Below are positions 45,543 through 55,008 of a DNA stretch of 64,000 nucleotides, one piece after another. The translations under genes and the position numbers were made by a program. This DNA is from Paenibacillus sp. ACRRY (GTDB lineage: Bacteria; Bacillota; Bacilli; Paenibacillales; Paenibacillaceae): contig NZ_JAKRNM010000005.1 of the NCBI RefSeq assembly GCF_022346995.1, forward strand, positions 328,625 to 392,624, read 5' to 3'. The notes below the pieces were generated by a model. That model had not been told where the DNA came from, did not search any database, and worked only from the letters and a program-made list of their open reading frames with translations. Within the stretch, counting starts at the first letter, position 1; each line of letters opens with the position of its first letter.

Positions 45543-46970
45543 ATGAGCCTGGAAGCTTTGAATCAACGAGTAAAAGAAGATCTCGCATATCTGGCCTATG
45601 GCGGCGCGAACTGGGTGCGTTCCACGGAACATACTGATGGTCATGTATATGACGTGATTATAGTGGGAGGAGGACAGAGTGGCCTGGGAGCTGCTTTTGG
45701 CCTGCTGCGTGAGCGGATTTCTAACATTTTGGTTATTGACGAAAATAAAGCTGGACTGGAGGGGCCCTGGGAAACATACGCCCGTATGACGACCCTGCGT
45801 ACTCCTAAACATCTGACTTCCATTGATTTGGGCATTCCATCCCTTACCTTTCGTTCCTGGTGGGAAGCTCAGTTTGGATTGGAAGGCTGGGAAACGGTGG
45901 ACAAGATTCCACGTGGGGATTGGATGAATTATTTGCGGTGGTATCGGGACGTGCTGAATCTGCCTGTAATCAATGAAGTAAAACTAAAATTGATCGAACC
46001 CGCATCTGAGGGGCTTCACCGACTTCATGTGGAGGGCTCCGGTGTTAATTGCGGCACATTGCTGGCGCGAAAGGTCGTACTGGCTACCGGCATACAGGGA
46101 GGGGGAGAATGGCACGTACCTCCCATGATTGCAGAACGACTGCCGAGAGAACTTTATGCTCATACTTCCGAGGCTATTGATTTTGAGCGATTGCGCGGCA
46201 AAAGAATTGCCGTGTTAGGGGGAGGGGCTTCCGCTTTTGATAATGCGAGTTTTGCGCTTGCTGCAGGAGCTGCTGAAGCACATGTGTTTGTGCGGCGAGA
46301 GCAACTTCCCAGTGTCAATCCCATACGCCAGATGGAGCAATCCGGGATGATTGAGCGCTTTCATGCATTACGGGAAGCTGATAAATATGCGGTAATTTCG
46401 CATTTCTTTCAATACAATCAACCACCAACTAATGATACCTTCAACCGGGCAGCAGCCTGGCCGGGTTTTGAACTGCATTTGAATTCACCCTGGCTCGGTG
46501 TGGAGGCAAACGAGGATGGAGCTGTAGTGACAACAGCCAAGGGGAAATTTGCTTTTGATTTTCTGGTGATTAGTACAGGGCTGCTAAGTGATCCCGCATT
46601 GCGGCCTGAACTCAAATTGGTGGAAGACCATATTGCTCGTTGGGGGGATTGTTATGAAGCGCCGGCTGAGCAGCGCAATGAGCTGGTGGATGCACATCCC
46701 TTCCTTACTTCCGGATTTGCCATGACGAGCCGAAGTGAAGCAGGCGAGTCACAGCTGCACGGGCTATTTGTTTTCAATTACTCTGCACTTGCAAGCTGTG
46801 GTCTGTCCGCTTCTGCCATCTCGGGTACCAAAAGCGCAGTTCCCAAACTGGTGTCAGCCATAGCCGACCAATTGTTTTTGGATGATCGGGAGTCAATCTT
46901 ACAGCAATTTTTTGATTACGATGAGCGGGAGTTCACAGCATCTTGGGTAAAAAGCAGCGTGCCCAGCTGA
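45543..46970 (+). CDS. FAD/NAD(P)-dependent oxidoreductase (flavin monooxygenase-like)
   Basis: A 475-residue flavoprotein. An N-terminal segment of about 35 residues precedes the FAD motif VIIVGGGQSGLGAAFGLL. The second dinucleotide motif is RIAVLGGGASAFDNASFAL, followed by VRREQLPSVNP. ARMTTLRTPKHLTS and a WP-rich middle are seen in FMO/lysine-ornithine N-hydroxylase-like proteins. It probably hydroxylates or oxidises a small substrate with NADPH. ATG at 45543 follows AAGGGGTTGAGG; an in-frame TTG at 45525 is less likely. Monocistronic with a terminator. Confidence 0.86.
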   Translation: MSLEALNQRVKEDLAYLAYGGANWVRSTEHTDGHVYDVIIVGGGQSGLGAAFGLLRERISNILVIDENKAGLEGPWETYARMTTLRTPKHLTSIDLGIPSLTFRSWWEAQFGLEGWETVDKIPRGDWMNYLRWYRDVLNLPVINEVKLKLIEPASEGLHRLHVEGSGVNCGTLLARKVVLATGIQGGGEWHVPPMIAERLPRELYAHTSEAIDFERLRGKRIAVLGGGASAFDNASFALAAGAAEAHVFVRREQLPSVNPIRQMEQSGMIERFHALREADKYAVISHFFQYNQPPTNDTFNRAAAWPGFELHLNSPWLGVEANEDGAVVTTAKGKFAFDFLVISTGLLSDPALRPELKLVEDHIARWGDCYEAPAEQRNELVDAHPFLTSGFAMTSRSEAGESQLHGLFVFNYSALASCGLSASAISGTKSAVPKLVSAIADQLFLDDRESILQQFFDYDEREFTASWVKSSVPS

Positions 46971-46993
46971 ACCAACCATCTCCAAACCATATT

Positions 46994-47037
46994 ACAAACC
47001 GTACAGTGAGTTTCTGCTGTGCGGTTTGTTTATTTTA
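46994..47037 (+). terminator. Terminator after the flavoprotein gene
   Basis: ACAAACCGTACAG (46994-47006) pairs with CTGTGCGGTTTGT (47017-47029), one wobble, then TTATTTT. Confidence 0.85.
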
Positions 47038-47109
47038 TAGGAGAACTTACACTCTGCGTGGTTTTGTTGTAAAATGTCGGATGGAACATGTAAAGGCAGG
47101 TGTAAGTTG

Positions 47110-47586
47110 ATGAAAGAAATGACCTACGAACAGTTTAGAGCCCATTTGAAAAAAGCTTCACGGAAATGGGGTGTACCCATAATCAAGATTGTTGCTTTTC
47201 AGGAGAAATACATGAAGATTGAAGATATTCAGTTCTTCGATGTCGAGCAAAATTATATGAGTGTACAGGCTTGTAATACACTTTGGATGAACCTGGAGAA
47301 CAAGTCTTTTCGAAATATGGTGTCTCATCCTCTGCAGTTTTATAGGGATATGGAGGATCTGGGAAGACAATCGCTTGAGAATATGATTAAGGAATTATAT
47401 GATACGGCGGTTCCACTCTGGTTGGATTATGACCCCAATGATTATTACACATCGGAACAGCTCGCTGAGATTCTGGCTACCGATGAGCTGAAGCTGATTG
47501 AACAGCTCGAAATGGGGCGCTTCAAGGGTGCTTTTATAAATGAAGAAGGAAAATGGCTTAAACCCAAACCGGGAATAAACCAGTAG
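47110..47586 (+). CDS. Hypothetical protein with excisionase-like C-terminus
   Basis: A 158-residue soluble protein with no family I recognise. The first 110 residues are helical and charged (MTYEQFRAHLKKASRKWGV, VEQNYMSVQACNTLW). Residues of about 120-155 (YYTSEQLAEILATDEL, then FINEEGKWLKPKPG) resemble the winged HTH of MerR/excisionase-type DNA-binding domains, placed at the C-terminus. ATG at 47110 is chosen because AGGTG lies near and the family-neutral upstream frame has no site. Stands alone with its own terminator. Confidence 0.65.
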   Translation: MKEMTYEQFRAHLKKASRKWGVPIIKIVAFQEKYMKIEDIQFFDVEQNYMSVQACNTLWMNLENKSFRNMVSHPLQFYRDMEDLGRQSLENMIKELYDTAVPLWLDYDPNDYYTSEQLAEILATDELKLIEQLEMGRFKGAFINEEGKWLKPKPGINQ

Positions 47587-47596
47587 TGCCTGTGAT

Positions 47597-47631
47597 GATC
47601 CTGCATGCGATGAACGGCTGCAGGATTTTTT
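47597..47631 (+). terminator. Terminator after the hypothetical gene
   Basis: ATCCTGCA (47598-47605) pairs with TGCAGGAT (47619-47626), then a T-run. Confidence 0.8.
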
Positions 47632-47799
47632 GATGTAAATAGGCATGGGATAGACCAGGCAAGACACAGGGACACAGATATAGGATTTTAGTATTGGATG
47701 ATTGTGAACGTTTTGGTTAATATTATGGGAGATAATGGAGTGCAAAAGTCGAAAGATGCAAGTTTTTGAAGGTTTATAAATTATTTTGAATGAAAATGA

Positions 47800-47827
47800 T
47801 TGTTTTTTGCGGAATTTATGTTACTAT
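47800..47827 (+). promoter_or_regulatory. fruRKA promoter
   Basis: TTGTTT (47800-47805), 16 bp, TACTAT (47822-47827). The repeated TGAATGA/AATGATTG just upstream (47786-47802) is a candidate site for the DeoR-type regulator FruR. Confidence 0.5.
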
Positions 47828-47849
47828 AGAAGCAGTTGGAGGAATGAAG

Positions 47850-48596
47850 ATGCTGACGGAAGAACGATATGCTGCAATTATAGAGCGCTTACATCAACAA
47901 GGGATAGTTAAATTACAGGAACTTGTCGACGTTCTTGGTGCTTCTGAATCAACAATAAGACGCGATTTAATTGACTTGGAGAGCCGTCAGATGCTGAAAC
48001 GCATCCATGGCGGGGCAGCGCTGATGAATGAGAAGACGCTCGAACCAGGCATGGAAGAGAAAACATCCAAAAACATCCAACAAAAAGTGACGATTGCTCG
48101 TTTGGCTGCTCAGGAGATCGAAAATGGCGATTGTATCTATCTGGATGCAGGTACGACGACGCTGGCCATGATTCCTTATATTGAGGCCAAGGACGTAACG
48201 GTTGTGACCAATGGTTTATCCCATGTGGAAGCACTGGTTAGCAAGCGGATTCGAAGTTATTTGCTCGGTGGCATGATGAAAATCCATACCAAAGCCGTCA
48301 TCGGGAGTATTGCATTACAAAATATGGACAACTTCCGTTTTGATAAATGTTTCCTTGGAACCAACGGGGTGGATGCCGAGATGGGGTATACGACTCCTGA
48401 TCCGGAGGAAGCCTTGATTAAGAGACGGGCGCATCAATTGTCCGGAAAATCGTATGTGCTGGCAGATGCCAGCAAGATCGGTGAAATTACGTTTGCCAAG
48501 TTGTTTGAGCTGGAGGAGGCAGATCTGATTACCGAGCAGATGCCAGCGCACTGGCGGGCCGTAATTGAGCAGAAAACTAAAATAATTGAGGGATAA
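47850..48596 (+). CDS. fruR: DeoR-family regulator of the fructose operon
   Basis: A 248-residue repressor. The N-terminal helix-turn-helix reads RLHQQGIVKLQELVDVLGAS followed by ESTIRRDLIDLES, the DeoR signature. The C-terminal sugar-phosphate domain has IYLDAGTTTLAMIPYI and CFLGTNGVDAEMGYTTPDP. By family and position it should respond to fructose-1-phosphate and control fruK and fruA. ATG at 47850 is chosen with GGAGG 7 nt before it; the longer frame lacks a site. Confidence 0.93.
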   Translation: MLTEERYAAIIERLHQQGIVKLQELVDVLGASESTIRRDLIDLESRQMLKRIHGGAALMNEKTLEPGMEEKTSKNIQQKVTIARLAAQEIENGDCIYLDAGTTTLAMIPYIEAKDVTVVTNGLSHVEALVSKRIRSYLLGGMMKIHTKAVIGSIALQNMDNFRFDKCFLGTNGVDAEMGYTTPDPEEALIKRRAHQLSGKSYVLADASKIGEITFAKLFELEEADLITEQMPAHWRAVIEQKTKIIEG

Positions 48597-48598
48597 CA

Positions 48599-49510
48599 AT
48601 GATATATACGATAACACTTAATCCTTCCATTGATTACATCGTGGAAGTGGATGACCTGAAGCTCGGCGGATTGAATCGCATGAATCGGGATTTGAAGCTT
48701 CCAGGTGGTAAAGGCATCAATGTATCACGTGTGCTGAATCAGCTGGGAGCAGGTAACACGGCAATTGGATTCCTTGGTGGATTCACAGGGCGTTTCATTA
48801 ATGACAAATTGCAGGCGGATCAGATACAGACCGATTTTGTTACCATTGCGGATGATACGCGGATCAATATCAAGTTGAAGCATGGAGACGAGACGGAAAT
48901 TAACGGTCTTGGCCCAGCCATTCGTGAAGAAGAAGCAGAACAACTGCTGCAGAAATTATCCTCGCTGCAAACGGGAGATATCGTCGTTCTATCGGGTAGC
49001 GTTCCGCCATCCCTAGGAAGTGATTTTTATGATCGCCTCATTCAGGTCTGCAAGCAGACAGGTGCAGAGTTCGTCATTGATACCACTGGCCCGGCGTTAA
49101 TGGAAGCTCTTGTGCATAAACCTTTGCTGGTGAAGCCGAATCATCATGAGCTGGCTGAACTTTTCGGGGTAAATATCGAAACTCGGGAAGAGCTGGTCTT
49201 GTACGGTCGCAAACTTCTGGAAGCAGGGGCCAAGCAAGTATTAATCTCCATGGCCGGAGATGGAGCCCTCTTAATTACCGGATCGGATGTATACCATGCG
49301 AGTGTGCCAAAAGGAATTGTGAAAAATTCGGTTGGGGCTGGTGATTCCATGATCGGAGGATTTGTAGGCACCTATGTAATGAATGGGGACATCCTTGAGG
49401 CATTTCGTACAGGTGTCGCTTCAGGAAGTGCCACTGCTTTCTCAGATGACCTCGCTACACGTGAATTCATTGAAGAGCTTCGAGGCGAGGTTACCATTAC
49501 CAAGTTGTAG
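48599..49510 (+). CDS. fruK: 1-phosphofructokinase
   Basis: Phosphorylates fructose-1-phosphate to fructose-1,6-bisphosphate. The 303-residue PfkB-family enzyme starts MIYTITLNPSIDYIV and has KLPGGKGINVSRVLNQLG, then the C-terminal PfkB signature GAGDSMIGGFVGTYV with the catalytic Asp. It begins 2 bp after the fruR stop and precedes fruA: the standard fru order. Confidence 0.96.
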   Translation: MIYTITLNPSIDYIVEVDDLKLGGLNRMNRDLKLPGGKGINVSRVLNQLGAGNTAIGFLGGFTGRFINDKLQADQIQTDFVTIADDTRINIKLKHGDETEINGLGPAIREEEAEQLLQKLSSLQTGDIVVLSGSVPPSLGSDFYDRLIQVCKQTGAEFVIDTTGPALMEALVHKPLLVKPNHHELAELFGVNIETREELVLYGRKLLEAGAKQVLISMAGDGALLITGSDVYHASVPKGIVKNSVGAGDSMIGGFVGTYVMNGDILEAFRTGVASGSATAFSDDLATREFIEELRGEVTITKL

Positions 49511-49594
49511 ATCGACATTTCAGAGCAAGCCAAATGTAATTTATAATTCGGCCTGACAAGTGCAGGCCGACTGAACTCAAGGGGAGTGTAACAG

Positions 49595-51562
49595 ATGAGA
49601 ATAACAGACCTGATGATCCAGGAAACGATGATCATGGACCTGCAAGCCACAACCAAAGATGAAGCAATTGATGAACTCATTGCAAGTCTGAACAAAAGTG
49701 GACGCATTAATGATCCAGTTCTGTTTAAGGAAATGATTTATAAAAGGGAAGCAGAGTCCAGCACAGGAATTGGTGGCGGTATTGCAATGCCCCATGCGAA
49801 GACATCTGCAGTGAATGAACCAACGGTAGTATTTGCAAAAAGCAGAAATGGATTGGATTTTGCAGCGCTGGATGATGAGCCAGCTCATATCTTTTTCATG
49901 ATTGCTGCTCCTGAAGGTGCAGGTAATACTCATCTTCGCACACTCGCTGCTCTTTCCAGGTTGCTGATTGATAGCGATTTCATTGCTCAACTGATGAGTA
50001 CAAATACGCCTGCAGAAGTAAGTGCATTATTTGATGCGAAGCAGGAGGAAGCAGCGAAGAAAGAAGCTGCCAAGGAGAAAGCGAAAGCCGAAAAGGCTGC
50101 AAAAGCTGCTAGCGAAGCGAGTTCTGCGCCTCAGCAAACTCCTGGCGTCATTGTAGGTAATGAAAATTCTGAAGATTTCGTCGTAGCTGTTACAGCATGT
50201 CCGACGGGAATTGCTCATACCTTTATGGCTGAGGATGCACTTAAGAAGAAAGCTCAGGAAATGGGCATTAATATCCGCGTAGAAACCAATGGTTCCGAGG
50301 GAGCCCAGAACGTTTTGACCGCAGATGAGATTGCCCGTGCCAAAGGGGTTATCGTCGCGGCAGACAAAAATGTGGAGATGGCCCGGTTTGACGGCAAACC
50401 GGTACTGCAAAGACCGGTAAGCGACGGAATTCGCAAGTCCGAAGAGCTGATTCGCAAAGCGGTGAATGGAGATGCTCCGATCTATCGCAGCCAAGGCGGT
50501 AGCAATGTGAAGGAAGACGGAGCTAGTGCGAGTAAAATGAGCGTAGGAAGCAAGATCTATAAAGATCTGATGAACGGAATTTCACACATGCTTCCGTTTG
50601 TCGTGGGTGGAGGAATCCTCCTTGCGATTTCGTTCCTGATCGAACAGCTTGCGGGCGAGGATAATCCCCTCTTCCAGCTGCTGCAGACGATTGGCGGCGG
50701 AACGGGTGCGTTCCACTTCCTGATTCCGGTGCTGGCCGGATTTATCGCAATGAGTATTGGTGACCGTCCAGCCCTGATGCCGGGTATGGTTGGTGGATTG
50801 ATGGCCGTGAACTCCAATGCTGGTTTCCTTGGCGGACTTGCTGCCGGTTTCCTCGCTGGTTATGTTGTAATCGGTTTGCGTAAGCTGTTCAAAGGTTTGC
50901 CAAAAGCCATTGATGGCTTGAAACCCATTCTGCTGTATCCTGTATTTGGATTGCTCATTGTTGGCGCAATCAGTTACTATGTTTTCGATCCGATCTTTGG
51001 CTCGCTTAACACGTGGCTTGTAGATGCACTTGGAAATATCGGAACAGGGAATGCTGTATTGCTTGGCTTGCTGCTTGGCGGCATGATGTCCATTGATATG
51101 GGTGGACCGTTCAACAAAGCAGCGTATACATTTGCAATTGGTGTATTCACATCAAGCGGCAACACGGACGGTGCCTGGATGGCTGCCGTAATGGCAGGCG
51201 GGATGGTTCCACCTCTGGCTATCGCTCTGGCTTCCACGTTCTTCAAGTCCAAATTCACGGAACAAGAACGAAAATCCGGCTTAACGAACTATGTACTCGG
51301 ATTATCCTTCATTACCGAAGGTGCCATTCCATTCGCTGCGGCTGATCCATTGCGTGTTCTGACATCCTGTATCATTGGTTCGGCCGTTGCAGGTGGACTG
51401 ACACAGCTCTGGAGCATTAACGTACCGGCTCCGCACGGAGGGATTTTCGTAGCAGCACTGGCTAACCATGCTCTGTTGTTCCTGCTCGCCGTTGCGATTG
51501 GTGCAGTCATCTCGGGACTGATATTGGGATTGTGGAAAAAGTCACCAACGGTTGTAAAATAA
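49595..51562 (+). CDS. fruA: Fructose-specific PTS transporter EIIABC
   Basis: Takes up fructose and phosphorylates it to fructose-1-phosphate. The 655-residue protein has EIIA at 1-150 (phospho-His67 in GGGIAMPHAKTS), a charged Ala/Lys linker (about 150-185, KKEAAKEKAKAEKAAKAA), EIIB at about 190-295 (phospho-Cys202 in TACPTGIAHTFMAEDAL) and a multi-span EIIC from about 315 (MSIDMGGPFNKAAYTFAIG, SFITEGAIPFAAADPLRVL). The domain order A-B-C is usual in Bacillus. GGGGAG precedes the ATG. Last gene of the operon, followed by a terminator. Confidence 0.97.
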   Translation: MRITDLMIQETMIMDLQATTKDEAIDELIASLNKSGRINDPVLFKEMIYKREAESSTGIGGGIAMPHAKTSAVNEPTVVFAKSRNGLDFAALDDEPAHIFFMIAAPEGAGNTHLRTLAALSRLLIDSDFIAQLMSTNTPAEVSALFDAKQEEAAKKEAAKEKAKAEKAAKAASEASSAPQQTPGVIVGNENSEDFVVAVTACPTGIAHTFMAEDALKKKAQEMGINIRVETNGSEGAQNVLTADEIARAKGVIVAADKNVEMARFDGKPVLQRPVSDGIRKSEELIRKAVNGDAPIYRSQGGSNVKEDGASASKMSVGSKIYKDLMNGISHMLPFVVGGGILLAISFLIEQLAGEDNPLFQLLQTIGGGTGAFHFLIPVLAGFIAMSIGDRPALMPGMVGGLMAVNSNAGFLGGLAAGFLAGYVVIGLRKLFKGLPKAIDGLKPILLYPVFGLLIVGAISYYVFDPIFGSLNTWLVDALGNIGTGNAVLLGLLLGGMMSIDMGGPFNKAAYTFAIGVFTSSGNTDGAWMAAVMAGGMVPPLAIALASTFFKSKFTEQERKSGLTNYVLGLSFITEGAIPFAAADPLRVLTSCIIGSAVAGGLTQLWSINVPAPHGGIFVAALANHALLFLLAVAIGAVISGLILGLWKKSPTVVK

Positions 51563-51586
51563 ACATGGTTTTATCGTAACCAGACA

Positions 51587-51630
51587 AGGCATTTCCTGAG
51601 TGGCTTCATTCAGGGAATGCTTTTTATTTT
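51587..51630 (+). terminator. Terminator of the fru operon
   Basis: GCATTTCCTGA (51589-51599) pairs with TCAGGGAATGC (51610-51620), one wobble, then TTTTTATTTT. Confidence 0.9.
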
Positions 51631-51723
51631 CGCTTAGCCCTGATCTGTGCTAAAATAGTTACAATAATTTAATTTTTGAAACGATGTTTCATCTATCGGA
51701 ACATTAGGCAAGGAGGAAGTAGA

Positions 51724-52509
51724 ATGACTCATGACGCAATGAAAGGACAAGTGCAGCAGCAATTCGGCAAAAATGCCGAGAAGTATGTGACCAGTCCCCT
51801 GCATGCCAAGGGCAAGGATCTGGATGTGCTGGTGGCTTCATCTGGGGCAAGTCCTGATATGCATGTACTTGATATAGCAACAGGAGGAGGGCATGTTGCG
51901 TGTGCACTGGCCCCTCTTGTTAAGCAGGTAATCGCTTTGGATTTAACAGAGGAGATGCTCCAGGTAGCTGAACGCTTTATACGGGAGAGCGGTCATCAGA
52001 ACGTGAATTTTGTACCGGGAGATGCGGAGCATTTACCCTTCGAAGATGATGTCTTCGATATCGTCACCTGCCGGATCGCCGCGCACCATTTCCCCGATGT
52101 TTTGTCTTTTCTAACGGAGGCGTTCCGGGTAACGAAACCAGGCGGAAGACTGCTGCTGATAGACAACGTGGCACCGGAGCGTGATGAATATGATCAATTC
52201 TACAATGAAGTAGAGAAGCGCCGCGATCCCAGTCATGTTCGTGCATGGCGCAAGTCGGAGTGGATTCGAATGATGGAAGTGGCGGAATACCGCGTGGAGG
52301 CGATGGTTTCCTTCGAGAAAACCTTCCTCTTTGAAGATTGGTGCAAGCGTGCCGGACTGCCGGAAGCGGATGGACGAGAACTTGAAGCAAGCATGCTCTG
52401 TGCACCTTCGGTTATTAAAAAGTTCTTCCGGTTTGAAGAGGTATTGCCGAATAAGCTGTTAAGCTTCGGGGGAGAGAGTGTACTCATTCAGGCTTCAAAA
52501 GTGAGATAG
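51724..52509 (+). CDS. Class I SAM-dependent methyltransferase
   Basis: A 261-residue methyltransferase of the UbiE/Methyltransf_11 type: motif I VLDIATGGGHVACALAPL, acidic loop ALDLTEEMLQ, motif II/III VNFVPGDAEHLPFEDDVFD and FRVTKPGGRLLLIDNV. The N-terminal QQQFGKNAEKYVTSPLHAKG is shared by YcgJ-like proteins of Bacillus. Acceptor substrate unknown. ATG at 51724 lies after AAGGAGGAAG. Monocistronic. Confidence 0.9.
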   Translation: MTHDAMKGQVQQQFGKNAEKYVTSPLHAKGKDLDVLVASSGASPDMHVLDIATGGGHVACALAPLVKQVIALDLTEEMLQVAERFIRESGHQNVNFVPGDAEHLPFEDDVFDIVTCRIAAHHFPDVLSFLTEAFRVTKPGGRLLLIDNVAPERDEYDQFYNEVEKRRDPSHVRAWRKSEWIRMMEVAEYRVEAMVSFEKTFLFEDWCKRAGLPEADGRELEASMLCAPSVIKKFFRFEEVLPNKLLSFGGESVLIQASKVR

Positions 52510-52566
52510 CTCAAGAGAGATAGAATGGTACCATTTATCATCCGGTCTGGCATATGAATAACAACA

Positions 52567-52605
52567 CAAAAGGCAGATGACCTGTACAAGGGCATCTGCC
52601 TTTTT
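52567..52605. terminator. Bidirectional terminator
   Basis: AAAAGGCAGATG pairs with CATCTGCCTTTTT, with T-runs on both strands, between the convergent methyltransferase and alcohol dehydrogenase genes. Confidence 0.9.
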
Positions 52606-52626
52606 GGTTTTGCTCATTCCTCTATA

Positions 52627-53766
52627 TTAAGGCTTCAGCACAACTTTGGTGCATTCGTCTTCATGATCGTTGAAGATCCGATACGCCTCACTGGCATTTT
52701 CCAGCGCAATGCGATGGGAGACAATCTCGGTCGGATCGAATTCACCTGCTGTAATCTTGCGGAACAATTCCGGCATATAGTGGATGACAGGAGCCTGTCC
52801 CATTTTAAGATTAACGTTACGTTCAAACATACTGCCCAGCGGGAACATGTTGTAAGACGAGCCGTATACACCTGTAAGCTGCAATGTGCCAAATTTGCGA
52901 ACGGCTTTCATACCAATTTCAATGGCACTCAGGGCACCTCCATGGAGTTTCAGCTTCTGTCCGATTTCCTCCAAAGTGGATTTCTTGCCGTCCATGCCGA
53001 CACAGTCGATCACCACGTCGGTACCTCCGCCCGTGATCTCGCGGATATGTGCACCCATATCATCATAATTCTCAAAATTAAAGGTTTCCACATCGTTCAT
53101 GCGCTTGGCTTTGTCAAGACGATACGGAAGGCGGTCAACAGCGATAACTCGCTTCGCGCCTTTCATCCAGGCGAACTTCTGGGTCATCAGGCCAATGGGC
53201 CCACTGCCCAGTACGGTTACCGTATCTCCGGGTTTAACACCGGCATTTTCGACACTCCAGTACGCGGTAGGAAGAACATCGGATAGAAACAGCAAGGCTT
53301 CGTCTTCCAATTCACAGGATTCCGGAATGACAAACGGCATGAAATTACCGTACGGCACGCGCAGGAATTCTGCCTGGCCACCGGGGTGATTGCCGTACCG
53401 TTCCGTAAACCCGAAATAACCACCGGTGTGAATATCCGGGTTACCATTGGAATTGTCACATTGGCTTTCCATGTCGTGGTTACAATAGAAGCATTCGCCA
53501 CAAGAAATGTTAAAAGGCAAGACCACACGGTCCCCCTTTTTTACGCGTGTCACTTCAGGACCGACTTCCTCCACGATCCCCATCGGTTCATGTCCGATAA
53601 CATAATCCTTTTCAGCTGGTAATGCTCCCTGATAAATATGAAGATCTGATCCACATATGGCTGTAGAAGTAATACGAACGATAATGTCATCCTTTTGTTG
53701 CAGTCTTGGATCTTCAACCTGCTTCACCTGAATATCCTTGGTCCCTTGAAAAGTAACGGCTCTCAT
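52627..53766 (-). CDS. Zinc-dependent alcohol dehydrogenase (MDR family)
   Basis: A 379-residue medium-chain dehydrogenase. The catalytic-zinc Cys lies in ITSTAICGSDLHIYQG and the zinc His-Glu in VIGHEPMGIVEEVG. A structural-zinc cluster is present in CGECFYCNHDMESQC, and the NAD motif is VTVLGSGPIGLMTQKFA. A long insertion (TGGYFGFTERYGNHPGGQAE) resembles the glutathione-independent formaldehyde dehydrogenase subgroup. ATG at 53766 has GGAGG 9 nt before it; an ATG at 53772 is only 3 nt away. It follows the oxalate-decarboxylase-like gene by 78 bp. Confidence 0.9.
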   Translation of the reverse strand: MRAVTFQGTKDIQVKQVEDPRLQQKDDIIVRITSTAICGSDLHIYQGALPAEKDYVIGHEPMGIVEEVGPEVTRVKKGDRVVLPFNISCGECFYCNHDMESQCDNSNGNPDIHTGGYFGFTERYGNHPGGQAEFLRVPYGNFMPFVIPESCELEDEALLFLSDVLPTAYWSVENAGVKPGDTVTVLGSGPIGLMTQKFAWMKGAKRVIAVDRLPYRLDKAKRMNDVETFNFENYDDMGAHIREITGGGTDVVIDCVGMDGKKSTLEEIGQKLKLHGGALSAIEIGMKAVRKFGTLQLTGVYGSSYNMFPLGSMFERNVNLKMGQAPVIHYMPELFRKITAGEFDPTEIVSHRIALENASEAYRIFNDHEDECTKVVLKP

Positions 53767-53844
53767 CTTCATATTCCTCCTATCGTATAGTAGTTCTCTG
53801 AGAATTACCCCGTTTGGGACCATTTGATAGAGATACATATGAAA

Positions 53845-55008
53845 TTAGACCACTGGCCATTTCACTTTGCGCAGGGCATCAAGCAGCTCCGTTGGAGCAT
53901 TCAGATTGTCGCGGACAAGCTCACGAGGTGTCAGTGCCATCCATTGGTTCAATGAGATATCTTCGAAACGATCACTTCGGAAGATCTCCAAAAACCATAG
54001 GGTATCACTGCCCGTATTTTGAACATAGTGTCCCATAGCTACAGGAACATACCCTACATCTCCGGCTCTGTAATTGAATGTGCGTGCCGTACCGTTGCCT
54101 CCAAACACCGTCATTCTTCCTTGTCCCGTGAGGTAATACTGCCATTCATCCGCATTCGGATGCCAGTGTAATTCACGCATGCCCCCAGGCTTAATCTCGA
54201 CCAGTGCAGCGGCAACGGTTGTGGAGATCGGGAAGTTGGTGGAATCCACGATGCGTACACTTCCTCCGGGCGTTATAAGCGGTTCCTGAGCCAGCAAGCG
54301 ATGTTTGAAAGAAAAGGGGACTGTACCATAGGGTGAAGGAATCTCCTGACTGGCGAGTGAACCTGGAACCTGATCCTGAAAAATATAGACCTGATCTGTC
54401 GGCCGGGACTGGAATGCAGATTCTGGCACCCCAAAATTGACAGACAACACCTCTGCTGGGGTGTGCGCGAACCAGTCGGAAATGGATAACGTGTTAAGAT
54501 CGGAGAAGGAACCGTCATCAAAAACAAGCAAAAATTCACAGCCCTCTTCCAGTCCCTGAATGGAATGGGGCAGACCTTTGGGAAAGAACCACAGATCTCC
54601 AGGTCCGACATCAGCGATAAAATTCCGCCCCTCCTGATCCACGGATGTGATTCTTGCCGTTCCCCAGATCATATAAGCCCATTCGGATTGCTGGTGCCAG
54701 TGGAGTTCCCGTACACCGCCTGGAGTCAAACTCATGTTGACCCCCGCCAGTGTCGTGGCAATGGGCAGATCGCGTACTGTAATCTCACGTGACCATCCAC
54801 CATGGTTTAACTGCATATGTGTATCGGAAAAGGACATCTTCAGATTGGGCAGCAGCCCTGCATCTGTTGCTGGAGGAACCAGCATATCCGGATTTTCAAG
54901 GTCTCTCATGACATCACGTGGACCCAAATCAGGCCCGCCTGCCCCGTCTCTTCGGATCGGTTGTGGAACAATGATTGGTTTACCGTTATGTTGTGATTCT
55001 TTTGTCAT
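53845..55008 (-). CDS. Oxalate decarboxylase family bicupin (OxdC-like)
   Basis: A 387-residue bicupin. Both manganese sites are complete: cupin 1 RELHWHQQSEWAYMIWG plus His in PKGLPHSI, and cupin 2 RELHWHPNADEWQYYLTG plus His in AMGHYVQN. The second-domain Glu in FLEIF is kept. The flexible lid over site 1, SENS in B. subtilis OxdC, reads SDLN here (in VFDDGSFSDLNT): Asp replaces the catalytic Glu162. Activity could therefore differ from simple oxalate-to-formate decarboxylation. GGAGGGTGAT precedes the ATG at 55008. It is followed by an alcohol/formaldehyde-type dehydrogenase. Confidence 0.9.
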   Translation of the reverse strand: MTKESQHNGKPIIVPQPIRRDGAGGPDLGPRDVMRDLENPDMLVPPATDAGLLPNLKMSFSDTHMQLNHGGWSREITVRDLPIATTLAGVNMSLTPGGVRELHWHQQSEWAYMIWGTARITSVDQEGRNFIADVGPGDLWFFPKGLPHSIQGLEEGCEFLLVFDDGSFSDLNTLSISDWFAHTPAEVLSVNFGVPESAFQSRPTDQVYIFQDQVPGSLASQEIPSPYGTVPFSFKHRLLAQEPLITPGGSVRIVDSTNFPISTTVAAALVEIKPGGMRELHWHPNADEWQYYLTGQGRMTVFGGNGTARTFNYRAGDVGYVPVAMGHYVQNTGSDTLWFLEIFRSDRFEDISLNQWMALTPRELVRDNLNAPTELLDALRKVKWPVV

